Origin: Coriolopsis trogii
Taxonomy: Eukaryota > Basidiomycota > Agaricomycetes > Polyporales > Polyporaceae
Direction of reading: 5' to 3'
Length of the DNA stretch: 64,000 bases
Assembly (NCBI GenBank): GCA_020543525.1
Contig: JAHYIO010000023.1
Coordinates: forward strand, 868,001 to 932,000
The notes beneath the pieces were generated by a model. The model saw only the letters and a program-made list of their open reading frames with translations. It was not told the DNA's origin and made no database searches. This document shows, piece after piece, positions 32,334-43,405 of this stretch. The translations under genes were made by a program, and so were the position numbers. Every line of letters starts with the position of its first letter. Within the stretch, counting starts at the first letter, position 1.

Positions 32334-32668
32334 GTGTTCAACATTCTCATGATGATGACGGCCAACCTCGTCGGGTTTGTGATTGGCATGGACGGGATCC
32401 AGTACATGCTGCACCAAGTCGTGGACAGCTGGCAAGGCATGCTCCTACGATCCGCTGCGAGTTTTGTGTATGTTACTGACACAACCCATGAGATGCTGTC
32501 AGGCATACAATTTCTATTCATTGCGTGTTCGTGTCTCTTCGTTGGAGTTCAGGTGATGTTTGAATATAGGTTAGTGCCTACAGTATGTTGGTGTCGATGA
32601 TGTACTGACAGCTGGCTCTTAGGGAAGAGTCTGAGGAGGCTCGGCAGGGTATCTATCATCGCTGTTAA
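32334..32668 (+). pseudogene. Orphan 3' end of a multi-pass membrane protein gene
   Basis: Exon 32334-32569 and exon 32623-32668 join in phase 2 across a 53-nt intron, giving about 93 residues and a stop. Two hydrophobic segments are visible (NILMMMTANLVGFVIGMDGI; LSGIQFLFIACSCLFVGVQV), followed by a charged tail REESEEARQG. The exon is preceded by a good acceptor (GGTGCAG) but I find no upstream exons or start, so it looks like a detached C-terminal piece. The layout recalls fungal seven-helix proteins with unknown function; the family is not identified. Confidence 0.45.
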
Positions 32669-32865
32669 TCACGGACTCATTACTCTTCTGTTCGGAGAAT
32701 GAATACATTTGCTGATTGCTAAAATCCCGCAATGCATACCTCTACCAATGCCAAATATCCAACAGTAAGCTGCAGGGTACGTTCGATCCTCGTTGTCTGT
32801 TCATTTGCATGTTATACATGTGAATGCATCAGGATATGTTCATGAACATTTGTTACACTGGGCTT

Positions 32866-33390
32866 CTACTCAACACCGTTGTCAATCCTCTGCTTCGCCT
32901 TCCTCGTGCTCATTCTCCAACCAATCGACCTCTGAGGGAGCATTACTCCAATTGTAGGAAGGGCCATGATGCTGCTTGATCCTCTCGCGTTCGTCCTTCC
33001 GGAGTTTCCCAAAGATCTTGACGTACCGATCGACTTGCCAGCAGCCGCGGGGATGGTCGAGGTTGCTGTACCAGGACAGCTCCTCCAGCCGAGGGAAGAC
33101 GCGCGCGAGGAAGAACGCGACCTCGAAGGCCTAGGGATACGCCAGGCGCGACGCGCCGACCTGAAGCTGGTGAAGATCTGAAGGGCTCGTCTTGTGCGCC
33201 AGATCGCCATAGAAGCTTTCTGGAGCTCGGGGCCCACCTTGTCCCAAGCTTCCTCTGAAAAAGTCGCCGCGTCAAACTGCAGGCCGAACTCGCATAAACC
33301 CGGAAGTCTTGCAGCGATGTGGGTGAGCACAGAGACCGATGGAAGGGAGGTGTGGATGCAGCATAAGTATCTCATCGGCTAGATGCAACG
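32866..33390 (-). pseudogene. F-box/LRR-like gene B, degenerate C-terminal copy
   Basis: The reverse strand encodes SVLTHIAARLPGLCEFGLQF and 'FSEEAWDKVGPEL', matching the remnant at 19440-19975. It then slips into another frame where the alignment continues only at DNA level. It lies just inside the inner end of the right inverted arm and has no F-box. Confidence 0.65.
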
Positions 33391-33773
33391 CCTCGCCCTG
33401 TATCCCGGCGTGTAAGTGAATACATTTCGGGGGTGCGCGCTCCCACGTCCAGTGTTACTTACGAGTCGAAACGCAGAAATGGCGAGCGAGCACTGGCCTC
33501 GGATGACGTGATCAGATTCGCTGATGGACTGGGCGACCGGATCGCAGACCGCGATGATCTCGACCCTTGGACGTTGCGAAGAGCCAGGTGGGCAATATCC
33601 TTTTCTCGGCAGACTCGCTCTTCCGGATGTCCCGCACGACAAACCACGATGGCCTCATCCGAGCCAGCTTGAATGGAGGATGATCAATCCTTACGCGACA
33701 CCAGCTCATAGCCTCTCATAGCGCTCGCTGCCCGACGCGCGGACTCGCGCGTTACGCCAAGCGAAACCGGCGG

Positions 33774-33780
33774 TATAAGA
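33774..33780 (+). promoter_or_regulatory. TATA box of right binding-protein gene
   Basis: TATAAGA, 80 nt before the start codon, within sequence shared with the left arm. Confidence 0.55.
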
Positions 33781-33859
33781 GACGATGCGCGACAAGGTGA
33801 ATATACGTCGGCCATCTGACCTTCAGCAGCTGTCACCATACAACTTTCGACGTTGCAGA

Positions 33860-35068
33860 ATGGTTTCCTCCTCGAAGTGGCTTTACCTCTTGGCAAGTGT
33901 GGCTGCTGTCTCGGCTTTCGACCCCCAGTTCAGGTGGTCGGGCTCTGTCGAGGTCGAGAACCGCACCCTCGACGAGATCTACCAGGCTGCGCTGGCCGAG
34001 GGCGGTGTCGTCACTCTGTGGCATGGAGGGTGGGTTTCTTCCGCAAGAAAACTTTTAGAATCAACCATGCTGACAGTTTGACAGTGACGAAAAAAACCAG
34101 CAGGACGGACTAAAGCAAGCCTTCGAGGCTCGCTTCCCTGGCATTACGCTCAATGTGACTGTTGATCTGTCCAAGTACCACGACATCAACGTACGTATTC
34201 GCTCCTTGGGTTCGTATATCCTTTATTGACACGTACGTTTACCCAGCTCGACCGTCAAATCACGACCGGCAACGTCTACGTGGACAGTGTCGCCCTCCAG
34301 ACCCTTCACGACTACCCACGCTGGAAGTCCCAAGACGCACTGCTCGCCTACAAGCCCCTCGGCTGGGACCAGGTTTACAACGACTTCAAGGACGCCGACG
34401 GCTACTACCACGCCTTCTCCGTCTTCAACTGGGCCAACGTCTGGAACACCAAGTACGTCAACGGCACCTCCGCCCCGCTCGAGTTCACCGACTACCTCAA
34501 GCCCGAGTTCAAAGACAAGCTCGTGCTCACGTACCCGAACGACGATGACGCCGTGCTCTACGCCTTCGACCTCATCCTCAAGAGCCAAGGCCTCGCCTGG
34601 TTCGACGCCCTCCTTGCCCAGAACCCGCGCTGGGTCCGTGGTACGGCGACACCGAGCACGCTCCTCGCGAGCTCGAACGGCTCCTACGTCGCCACCTTCA
34701 CAACCGCCGTCGGCTTCAATCCCCCCGCGCCCTTCAACACCTCGCTCCCGAGCGGGTCCACGGGTCAGTTCGTCTCCTGGCCGCAGACGGGGGCGATCCT
34801 CAAGGACGCTCCGCACCCCGAGGGTGCGAAGCTCCTCCACAGCTTCGTGCTCTCGCAGGAGCACCAGAGCGGTACGGGCAGCTGGTCCGTCAGGAAGGAC
34901 GTGCCCCCGCCGGCGGGCGTGCCCGGAATCTTTGACGTGCCGGGCACGGACGTAACGAAGTTTGCGCAGTGGATGGCGGATCGGGCGGCGGTGGAGAGGC
35001 TCAGGTTTTTCTTTGAGGACAAGATCGGGTCGGCGCAGGGGCTGAGCCCGCTCGAGGACGATCTCTGA
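33860..35068 (+). CDS. Secreted bacterial-type solute-binding protein (right copy)
   Basis: Exons 33860-34029, 34085-34190 and 34247-35068 (introns 55 and 56 nt) encode 365 aa. Exons 2 and 3 have the same lengths as in the left copy (106 and 822 nt) and all splice phases match. The signal peptide (WLYLLASVAAVSA) and binding-protein core are conserved. Differences are scattered substitutions such as WNWANVWNTD versus FNWANVWNTK and a one-residue longer N-terminus. The first intron differs strongly between copies while the coding parts are nearly identical. That pattern fits selection on, or gene conversion of, the protein-coding sequence. Ligand unknown. Confidence 0.82.
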
Positions 35069-35420
35069 GGTGACAGCCTCTGTCAGCATCTTGAAAACTT
35101 ACTGGGGGCGATGCACGGGAGGCAGCCGTTCGAGCCTACTCATGGTGTGTCATCGAGACGAAATGGTGAAGGTGGTACTTGGCACTGCCAGGGGAACACA
35201 AAACGATAGCATGGCTGGTGATTAATACAAGCGTGAAGTGCCTACATACGTCACGTTTTACATAGGAATTCGAATAACAACTCCCTGGAATGCCAGAGGA
35301 GGCGGTGGTTGGGAGTACTCCCAAGAATGCCTCCCGGAGCTGGTCATCCATCCATGCCCGTGACCGTCGTGATACTCATCAGTGTCGTATTGAGTGTCCA
35401 GTGAACCACGATGGGACATT
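35069..35420. other. 3' flank of right binding-protein gene
   Basis: No supported exon. The first bases after the stop codon match the left copy's 3' flank, then similarity fades. Confidence 0.35.
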
Positions 35421-35830
35421 TCATTCAACTTGAACGTCCATGTCAACAGACAACTCGGTGCCACTACTAGCTACACCGTCGCCTTCGCGCTCGCGTTCCT
35501 CAGCCGACTCCGCCTTGCCAAAATCCAACCAATCCACTTCGGAGGGGGCGTAGCTCCAGATCCATAGTGCTCTTTCACCCTCTGTCGCTCGTCCATCCGG
35601 ACGCGCCCAGATAACTTGGAGTAACGATTGACTTGTCGACGTCTCTAGCCGCAGGGATTGTCGACGTTGCTGTCCAAGGATAGCTCCTCCAGCTGAAGGA
35701 AGACGCGCGCGAGGAAGAACGCGACCTCCAAGGGATACGCCAGGCGCGACGCGCCGACGTGAAGCTGGTGAAACTGAAGATCTCAAGGGCTCGTCTTGTC
35801 ACGCGCCAGATCGACAAAGAGACTTCGTAG
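35421..35830 (-). pseudogene. F-box/LRR-like gene B, short degenerate copy
   Basis: The reverse strand contains disjointed pieces of the gene B C-terminus: 'ALEIFSFTSFTSARRAWRIP' in one frame and 'APSEVDWLDFGKAESAEE' in another, ending in a Gly/Glu-rich tail. Two or more frameshifts. Its place between the binding protein and gene A mirrors the remnant at 18690-19975 in the left arm. Confidence 0.6.
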
Positions 35831-36027
35831 GTTACAGCAAGTACCGTGACTTTGCCCTGTAAGCGCTGGGAGGAACACAGTGAGCGCCTACGTAACTGCC
35901 TGTGTGGAGGTTCGTACGTTCCACATAATGTATTGATTTCGAACTGAAGAGCTGGAGACAGAAGATGAAAACAGATATATAGTGAGTACAGCAGGGTGCC
36001 ACCGATTTGACTTGATGACGTGCAGTC

Positions 36028-37730
36028 TCAGTACTGCTGCATCCACATCCGCTCCTGTCTGCGCACCCTCGCCATCTCCCGCGCATACCTCTCAGTCTCC
36101 TTCCACATCTCTCCCATCTCCATATTCTCCACATCCACATCCTCGCCATCTTTCCTCGCCCCCGCCCTTGTCCAAGCCGTCTGCAGCGACATCAGGTGGG
36201 GGCACAAGTCCGACAAGAACCCCGCAATGAGCACATGGTCCGCGCCGCGGTCGATCGGGGACGCGCCCACCCCGAACATAAAGCACCGCTCGAACGACAC
36301 CCCACCTGTCGGCCGGTTCCCCGCCTCGTACGCCTCGTCGAACGCGAGCACCTGCGTGTTGAACGGGATCGCGAGCGCGGTGATCCCCGGGCAGTGCTCC
36401 GCGAGCGGGATGAGGCCCATGAGCGTCACCTGCGGCACCCCGTACCGCCGCCAGTTCGCGTTGAGCTCGAGCATGTGCAGGTGCGGCCACGCACGCGCCA
36501 TGCGCGCCACGAAGTCGTCGTCGATGTTGATGGGCGCGCCCGGCTCGAGCTTCAGCACCTCCAGGTCTAGCTGGAAGAGAGGCGCGATCGTGTCCGGTCC
36601 GAGTACGTGCTGCATCGTCTGGTCGCGCGCGCACGGGGTTGAGCAGAAGAACCGCAGCTTGCGCAGGCTCCCGTGCGAAGGGTGCGCGACGAGTTGCGTG
36701 AACAGCTCCCGGAGCTTGATGCTTGTCGGCGGCTCGTTGACGTGGAACGTGAGGCTGTTGAGTGTCTGGTGGGGCATTGTGCTGAGCCACTGGTGACATA
36801 CGTCTATCCCGTCCGTGTGGAGCGTCAAAAACTGCAGCGAGGGAAAGAATCCTCCAATGCGGCCCTGCGCCCATCGAAGCACTTCGCCAGAGGTTTCCCG
36901 GTTTGCTCGGATCGACACTCGCCGTAGATTATTGAGACTTGCTAGGCGTTCCAGAGTCTGGGCCGGCATGTCTTCCTCCCAGTTGTATGACAACTCCTGG
37001 AGGTGGTCATGGCTCAGGCCAATTTGGAGGACGACATGCTCGATCGGAAGGCACGACGGTTTGCATATGATCCCGATGTTTCGAAGCTGGGTAGACTCAC
37101 GTCCGAACTCGCGGAGAGCCTGTGCGACTCGCTGCGCGGCATCCTGCGAGACCCCCTCCAGGACGATGTCCATGTCGGACACTGTGGGGCTACTCAAAAG
37201 CAGCAGCAAAGAAGTGACATCCGCACCAGGCTCACCGGGCATCCCGCCCCATTCGAACGACCGCAAATTGGGTAGCAGAGGATCTTGCCCGACGCATCGT
37301 CTCAGCGTGACATACACAGACTCGGCGAGCTCAGTAGTGCCGTAATCCAGGGCCTCAGGTAGGATGTCGAGGCGCACCACGCGTATCCGCGCTGCATAGC
37401 TCTTGACTGTCGTCCACTCATCGGGTTCAGGGTCCCTCGTGAAAGACTGTCCGCCGTCAGGACGCGCGGTAGAAACAAGTTCGACGGGAAGGCACGTACC
37501 AGTATACGAGTACCATCCTCCTCCCGCGCCTCAGTCAACAATGCCGGTGGGAAACACTTGACGAGTGGCACAAGCGTGTCTTGAGTTGCCCACAGCGCAT
37601 CTAATGCCACCTCCTGGAAACACTTCGCCGTGCGGGCCAGCGCGGCCACTGTAGCAGCGCCACCTTCTTCAGCTTGCAGCACCTCGACGATGCTGACGAG
37701 AAGCTCGGGAACGAGGAGACATCGATGCAT
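36028..37730 (-). CDS. F-box protein A with LRR-like repeats (intact right-arm copy)
   Basis: Exon 1 (37730-37500) and exon 2 (37446-36028) are separated by a 53-nt phase-0 intron; 549 aa. Residues 1-50 hold the F-box (CLLVPELLVSIVEVLQ, then ALARTAKCFQEVALDALW). Exon 2 opens with SFTRDPEPDEWTTVKSYAAR and continues as about ten leucine-rich strands ('LNNLRRVSIRAN', 'LNSLTFHVNEP', 'LDLEVLKLEPG', 'WPHLHMLELNAN'). The C-terminus is Glu/Arg-rich. It is the only complete version of a gene also present, broken, at 18094. It is divergently paired with family C copy 3 over a 255-nt shared upstream region. Confidence 0.85.
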
Positions 37731-37985
37731 TGAGACAGTTGGAGGCCCTACAGTAGACCTTGTAATCACAATAGGTGGAAAGTAGCCAGGAACGACGAGG
37801 AGGAGAATGTAGATTCGGACGAACGGAAGAAAGAGACAACTTACAAGCTCAAGCTCAAGCGCGCGCGGGCCGGACCCCGCCTTGTGTCGTGGCGCCTATT
37901 GGAAAAGCGCGCTGTGGGTTACTCTCTCGTCCGTGTCAAACTTGAGCTTGATTGTCTGCTTGCTTGAGACTCCAGCACTACCAAC
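37731..37985. promoter_or_regulatory. Bidirectional promoter region between two intact F-box genes
   Basis: 255 nt separate the start codons of gene A (minus) and family C copy 3 (plus). It includes AGCTCAAGCTCAAGC near 37849-37863 and a GCGCGCG run. The left half matches the upstream flank of the truncated gene A in the left arm. Confidence 0.4.
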
Positions 37986-39878
37986 ATGTCGACACTGCCA
38001 ACACTTCCCGACGAGGTCCTGCGGGCTGTATGTCACTATCTGATGGAGGACCGCACCTATCTCAATCCTGCAGGCTATCGCGGCTTCGAGTCACTCCTGG
38101 TGCTTGCTCGTACATCGCGCGTTTTCCACGAGCATGCACTCGATGCGATATGGCGTATACTTCCCGACTTTGGTCTTTTGGTATTTACGATGCCACAGGA
38201 TGCGTGGACTATGAAGGAAGACAGTGGACAGTCTCTCATGAACAAGCCTCTCATTTTCGTGGTGCGTGTCACATTTTACTATCACTGGTAGATGTCTTCT
38301 GAGAGTCTTATCTCTTTATTGCAGTCTTTGACGCGTCAAGTCATGCTGTCAGATCTCGCTAGATTCGACAACTATGCACGACGTGTCAAGTGCATCATGG
38401 ACAGATACGACTGCTTCCATCTCCCAATACACGCTCGACGCTACGTCTTTGAAACATCTCTCCTGAGCAGTCTTGCACCCTATTTCTCTGACCAACCACT
38501 CTTTCCAAACCTCGAAGTCCTGCACGCATCACCTCGATGGCATCGTGCTTCGTCATATAACCACTCTTTCCCCTTGCTCTTCACCCCCCGTTTACGCGAA
38601 TTCCATACAAACCTCGCATCAAGCACACGCGCTTCAAAGCACAGCGGATATGACGACTACGTGCAAATACTGACGAGATTGCAAGAAATCGCCCCTACGC
38701 TCACCGCCCTCACCCTCAGCGTCGATGTCTACCCGTTAAGGCCCCCATATGGTATCATAGCTGCCATATGCACCGCTCTGTGCAGCTTTCAACACCTTGT
38801 TGCCATTCACGTGGTGGACATACCACTCAACATGCAACTCATTGCCCACCTCTCTCAGCTCCGACAGCTCAACGACATGGACTTTCTGCTGAGCGACGAC
38901 ATCACCGTGGAAGATCTCGGCGCCCTGCAACGAAACACAATATGCTTTCCGGTACTTCTCACGCTGAGGATCACCCATCGGTGCAGCCTACCACAAGTTA
39001 CCTGCTTCGTCGGACAAGTTCGGTCCCCTCACCTTGAGGCCATCTCCATCGTTATGCCAAACGCGGCCGTGCACCTCTCCCTGGACGATTACACGGGGCT
39101 CTTTGATATGCTCAGCAAATGTGACGGCAGGCTCAGCCTCCGCGAACTGCGCGTCTCGACATGCCCCGACAATCGCGCTGAGTTCGTGATCAGCGACAGG
39201 GTCCTCGAGCCCCTCCTCGAGCTCAAGAACATCACGCGCATTGTACTCGACCTCCACGTTGGCTTCGCCCTCAGCGACACCGCGATCGCGTCGATGGCAA
39301 TTGCCTGGCCTGACCTCTCCGTCCTCGACCTTGGCCCCGGCAGCATAGACGACCCCATCTCTGTCACTGAAGCAGACGTCTACGACACGGTATCGCAGGC
39401 GGAACGCCCGTCGCTCATGGCCCTCTTCTATTTCGCGCAAGCATGCCCGCACCTGTGTCATCTGGGGCTCGTCCTCGACACAGACGTGAAGCGGCTCACC
39501 TCCGTGCACCGCCGGGTGCGCCCAGGGTTGGGCAAGGTCCAGGGGTCGCTGACGAGCCTGAATGTGGGGCGCTCGACGATCACGGACCCGCTCGCTGTAG
39601 CCTCCTTCCTCTCGGACCTCTTCCCGAACCTGGAGGACATCGAGTGTGGGTGGGAGCTGGGTGACGAGGACGAATATGATGAGGATGAGGATGCAGAGCA
39701 GGAGATGACAGAGGAAATGCGTGAGAGGATCAGGACTGGGGTGGAGTTCAGACGACGATGGGCCAAAGTTGAGTGGAAGCTTTTGCCGCAATTTGTGAAA
39801 ATCAGGAAGCAGGAGCGGGAGTGGGCGCGGCTGAAGGGTCTGAAAGTGTTGCCTGCTATTGACTTTACGCAATTGTGA
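37986..39878 (+). CDS. F-box protein, family C copy 3 (intact)
   Basis: Exon 1 (37986-38261, 276 nt) and exon 2 (38325-39878) flank a 63-nt phase-0 intron; 609 aa. The F-box occupies about residues 5-55 (LPTLPDEVLRAVCHYLME; LVLARTSRVFHEHALDAIW). A long LRR-like region follows ('FPNLEVLHASP', 'LSQLRQLNDMDFLLSDD', 'LELKNITRIVLDLHV', 'WPDLSVLDLGPG'). An acidic patch (EDEYDEDEDAEQE) lies near residue 555, and the C-terminal tail is Lys/Arg/Trp-rich. It serves as the reference for the two damaged copies at 28067 and 30006. Confidence 0.85.
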
Positions 39879-40071
39879 GCCTGTCGCGCAACGTACTAAG
39901 TTTACGACACTGTAAAGGTATCTCGACAAACCCTGTCGGAGAATGATTCAGTCGGAGGGTGTGCCGGTCGCGAGACCCCCCCGGTCCTGCCCCGACCCCA
40001 TGCCGTCCGTAGTCCCGGGCGATCCTGTACAGAGGCAGGTAGTGGCTAGCCGGCGAGTTCTAGTCCAACCT

Positions 40072-41167
40072 CTACCGGCCCCATATGGAGAAACAAACGT
40101 GAGAGGAAAGGGGCAACGAAGGGGGGAGGGAGCACTGTCGAGTAGCCGGCGTCGAGGGTGCGCAAGCCCGCCTCGCTAGGTCGTCGGGCGAGCTCAGCCG
40201 GGACAGAGATTGCGGGGAGCATTGACGGCGTATGGCATAGAAGAGATGAGCGATTCCATCAGCGGGTGCATCGCCAATGATGTGCGTATTTAACTCTTCG
40301 GTCCGTGGGAGGGATACCGCTCTGCTAAAGGCGAGATACGTCGATACTGTTATCCGGTCGAGGGTCAGGTGTGTGATCGTCACAATCGACGGGTCGGCAC
40401 TTGGCCTGCTTGACGGGCCCAAATCGGGGGCATCCGATATTCGTACGGTATGGAGGGAGGTACATTCGGAGAGGCTCCGGGGCAAGTCACCGTCAGCGGA
40501 ATCTCCTCGCTATGTGGCAGATGAACAAGGAGAGCGGTCAGAGTGGATGATGTGAGAGGTACGATAGACATTGTCTCGTGCGACATTGGGCACCCAAGTT
40601 TGAAAGAATGCAAGGCACGGCGTCTGGGAATGAGGAGGGATAAGGAGGTCCTAAGGACATGCTGCAGATCCTGCTCGCCATGATGGAGATTCCATTCCAT
40701 AATATGGACAGAGGTCAGCCAATCACCTATCATGGAGAGAAGATATGGGAATGCTTCTTCTGCGAGCTCCTCCCGTCGGGGATGCCACTCGAGGACTCGA
40801 AGATTGGGTAAGAGAGCAAGAGTGGGCCGGAGAGCCAGTGTCCTGAGGGTATCGATTTTGAGACGAATGTGCCGCCAGTCATACGGGACCCGTAGGTGTT
40901 TGACCAACCGGGCATATCGCAGCACAACGCCCCATTCCTCCAGTACGGGAAGACGCCTGAAGCTTTTGGCCTTTAGTGCTCACGACACATCACTAGAGGA
41001 GAGAAGTTTGGCAAGGTATGCCACAACGACTGGATTGCAGGTTCGTGAAGCAACCTGCACGTGCATGCGAGTTTGGCAAGGGAGGTGTTGTCTGCCGCGT
41101 CGCAAATGTTTCGAAGAACCACAGTGATATGCAGCGCTCGATGTTGCGCTGAGAACGACGCGGCCAT
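40072..41167 (-). pseudogene. F-box gene G, decayed
   Basis: The reverse strand starts at an ATG at 41167 with an F-box-like segment (RALHITVVLRNICDAADN; KLACTCRLLHEPAIQSLW). The expected intron would be only 27 nt and its phase does not fit. Exon-2 sequence follows (VVLRYARLVKHLRV, 'LALLPNLRVLEWHP', 'LTSVHIMEWNLH'). Near 40490 another frameshift leads to 'LSECTSLHTVRISDAPDLG' and 'LFYAIRRQCSPQSL', which match gene B at 19100-19250. The end is lost in unrelated sequence. It belongs to the same subfamily as gene B. Confidence 0.6.
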
Positions 41168-41848
41168 GACTCTCCCCAGGCCTACCACCTTGTTGAGAAC
41201 TGAAAAAATCATACATGTCAATACTGTGCAAGCTAATGATCGTCGGCACCCACCCAGAACTACCACGACCCTCGTTCAGATTGATCCTAAAGGGTTGGAG
41301 CGATTCACTCGGCGATGTGCAGCGTTCGATGTTGGCTCGAGCACACGTGCATTTGCGACAGTGCCGTTCGTACGTAGCAAAGCTTTCGGCCGGTCACCTG
41401 TGACCTTGTCTGCCTGTCGAGCTCAAGAACATGAGTGTTATTACACATGACCTCCAATGCGGCCCAGTACAGTACTTGCACTCACTGCTTCTCAACCCAA
41501 TCAATCTCGTTCAAGAGGCTAGTAGAGCTAGCTCAGTGCTCCCACCTGGTGCTCTCGCCTCCGAGAAAGACTGTCCACAGCACTACCAAGTCAGTAAGTA
41601 CTCGTACGGCCCGCTCTTCTCTGATAGTGGCAAGCCATACCTCAACCTGTCGAGTGCCACGAAGCGAAGGGAAGTGGTGTTTAGTAACGAGCGCTGTGGA
41701 CTTGGCCACCGTGGGGCGGCGGCGCTTGTGCCTACGACCATCCCGTCATGTCGCGCGATCGCGCAATCGGACTGCGACGCGCTGCTCCCACACCCGCAAC
41801 CATCCTCACTCAGCTCGGACTGCCACCACCATCTTCACGTCGGGCAGA
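41168..41848. other. Intergenic region upstream of mitochondrial carrier 1
   Basis: No supported exon. Only the last 40 or so bases before 41849 (CACCATCTTCACGTCGG) are shared with the upstream region of carrier 2, marking the edge of that duplication. Confidence 0.4.
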
Positions 41849-43405
41849 ATGGACGCGTCGACGATAAATGAGCTCATCGCAGGCAGCGTCGGCGGCGCGG
41901 CGCAGGTCATCGTCGGCCAGCCCCTCGACACCATCAAGACCCGCGCGCAGACCGCCCCCAGTTCAGTCCCCCTCGTGTTCCCTCTTTCAGCTGACTGCTC
42001 ACAGTCCTTGCAGAGGGAATGTTTGTGAGTCTGCGCGACCAATAGCTAGCAGAGAGAGGAGTGCTCAGCGGGTGAGGCCCGTGATAGAAAGGTCCGATGG
42101 ATATCCTCACCCAGACGTTGCGGAAGGAGGGCTTCTTCGCGCTCTACAAAGGTATGTCTCCGTCATCTCGAGCGGGCGCATACTCGGTCATAATTATATA
42201 TGTACACAGGCATGGCTAGCCCTCTTGTTGGTATCGCCGGTGTGAACTCCCTCTTGTTCGCGTCCTACGCCATCTCCAAGCGAATCATCTCCCCCTTCCC
42301 GCAACTCTCTCTGAAAGAAATTGCGGCTGCAGGCGCTATGGCCGGAGCTGCAAACGCGATCCTCGCGAGTCCGGGTATGTTGAGCTGCGACCTGCGGAGG
42401 CCTAGATGAGATTGACGATGGCCCGTAGTGGAGATGTTCAAGGTGCGCATGCAAGGCCAGTACGGCTCTCCCGGAGACAAACGGCTGCGTGCAGTAATGA
42501 GTGAGATGTGGAGGGACTGGGGCCTTCGCAAGGGCATCATGCGTGGGTATTGGGTGACAGTTGCGAGAGAAATCCCCGCATACGCTGGGTAAGCTTGCAT
42601 ATACGCACCCCACCTGAGCATGTGAGACTGACGCTCTCTAGCTTCTACACAGGTGATTGGCATAGGCCTTATGCAATCAGACACAGTCCACTCACTCTGT
42701 CATAGCATTCGAGTTTTCGAAGCGGAAGTTCGTTAAAAAGTACGGGCAACAGATTCCTGTATGGGCATTGCTTGCTAGTGGATCGACGGGCGGGGTACGT
42801 AGTTCCGTGTCCTTCTGTACATGCATCTGACACAATTATTCCCGCAGATTGCATACTGGCTTGCGTGCTATCCTCTAGGTATTTTTGCCTTCTCTGAGCT
42901 GATCAGTAGCCCTCTTTCTTACTCGGACGCTGCTCAGACGTTGTGAAATCTCGCATACAACTCCGCGCTACTCCGCCCGAGGGAACCCCAGTGCAATATA
43001 TTGCACACGAACTGAGGGCAGTGGTCGCAGAATCCGGCGTGTGAGTGCTTCGTCTTTGTCGCTTATAGCAAACTAAGGCCTGTTTGGACACCGCGCAGAT
43101 CGGGTCTATTCCGTGGTCTCACACCGTCATGTAAGTCATTCCCTCCTCACTGTTGATATCGCATTCTCATGGCGTCTGCTGCCCTTCTCATCCTTCAGTA
43201 TTGCGAAGGTGAGTCTCGTTCACCTTCCGCCTGCTTGTAGCTCGGAGGCTCACGCCTGCCTTCATAGTATTCCGGCTGCAGGAGCGACATTCGCAGCGTT
43301 CGAGCTTACCAGAGGCAAGTAATTCATTCTCATTGGCTTCCCCCTCAAGCACGCGCTGATTATCTTTCACTTGCAGAGTATCTGAGAGAGTACACTGGCG
43401 TTTGA
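41849..43405 (+). CDS. Mitochondrial carrier family (SLC25) protein, copy 1
   Basis: Thirteen exons: 41849-41960, 42014-42024, 42088-42151, 42210-42374, 42429-42588, 42642-42652, 42706-42794, 42848-42878, 42938-43040, 43099-43130, 43199-43208, 43268-43314, 43377-43405. All phases agree, giving 287 aa. The three repeats carry the carrier signature Px(D/E)xx(K/R): PLDTIKTRAQ, PVEMFKVRMQ and PLDVVKSRIQ. Each is followed by helix-loop-helix elements such as EGFFALYKGMASPL and SGLFRGLTPS, the pattern of inner-membrane solute exchangers. Sequence style is nearest to the carnitine/acylcarnitine-Ymc-Ort group; the substrate cannot be fixed. Three exons are microexons (11, 11, 10 nt). The last intron (43315-43376) has a GC-AG boundary (AGAG|GCAAGT). 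A nearly identical copy is at 48389-49962. Confidence 0.9.

Larger units (their letters stand above)
33391..37860. repeat. Inverted duplication, right arm (approximate limits)
   Basis: Reverse-complement partner of about 17991-22700. It holds the solute-binding protein (plus), F-box remnant B (minus) and intact F-box gene A (minus). The spacer between the arms is about 10.7 kb. Confidence 0.75.

Noticed and set aside
36092..36874. 260-codon second minus-strand frame inside F-box gene A
   Set aside because: Arg/Ala/His-rich alternative frame of an intact, conserved F-box exon.
38988..39929. 313-codon antisense frame to F-box family C copy 3
   Set aside because: Shadow of the intact sense gene.
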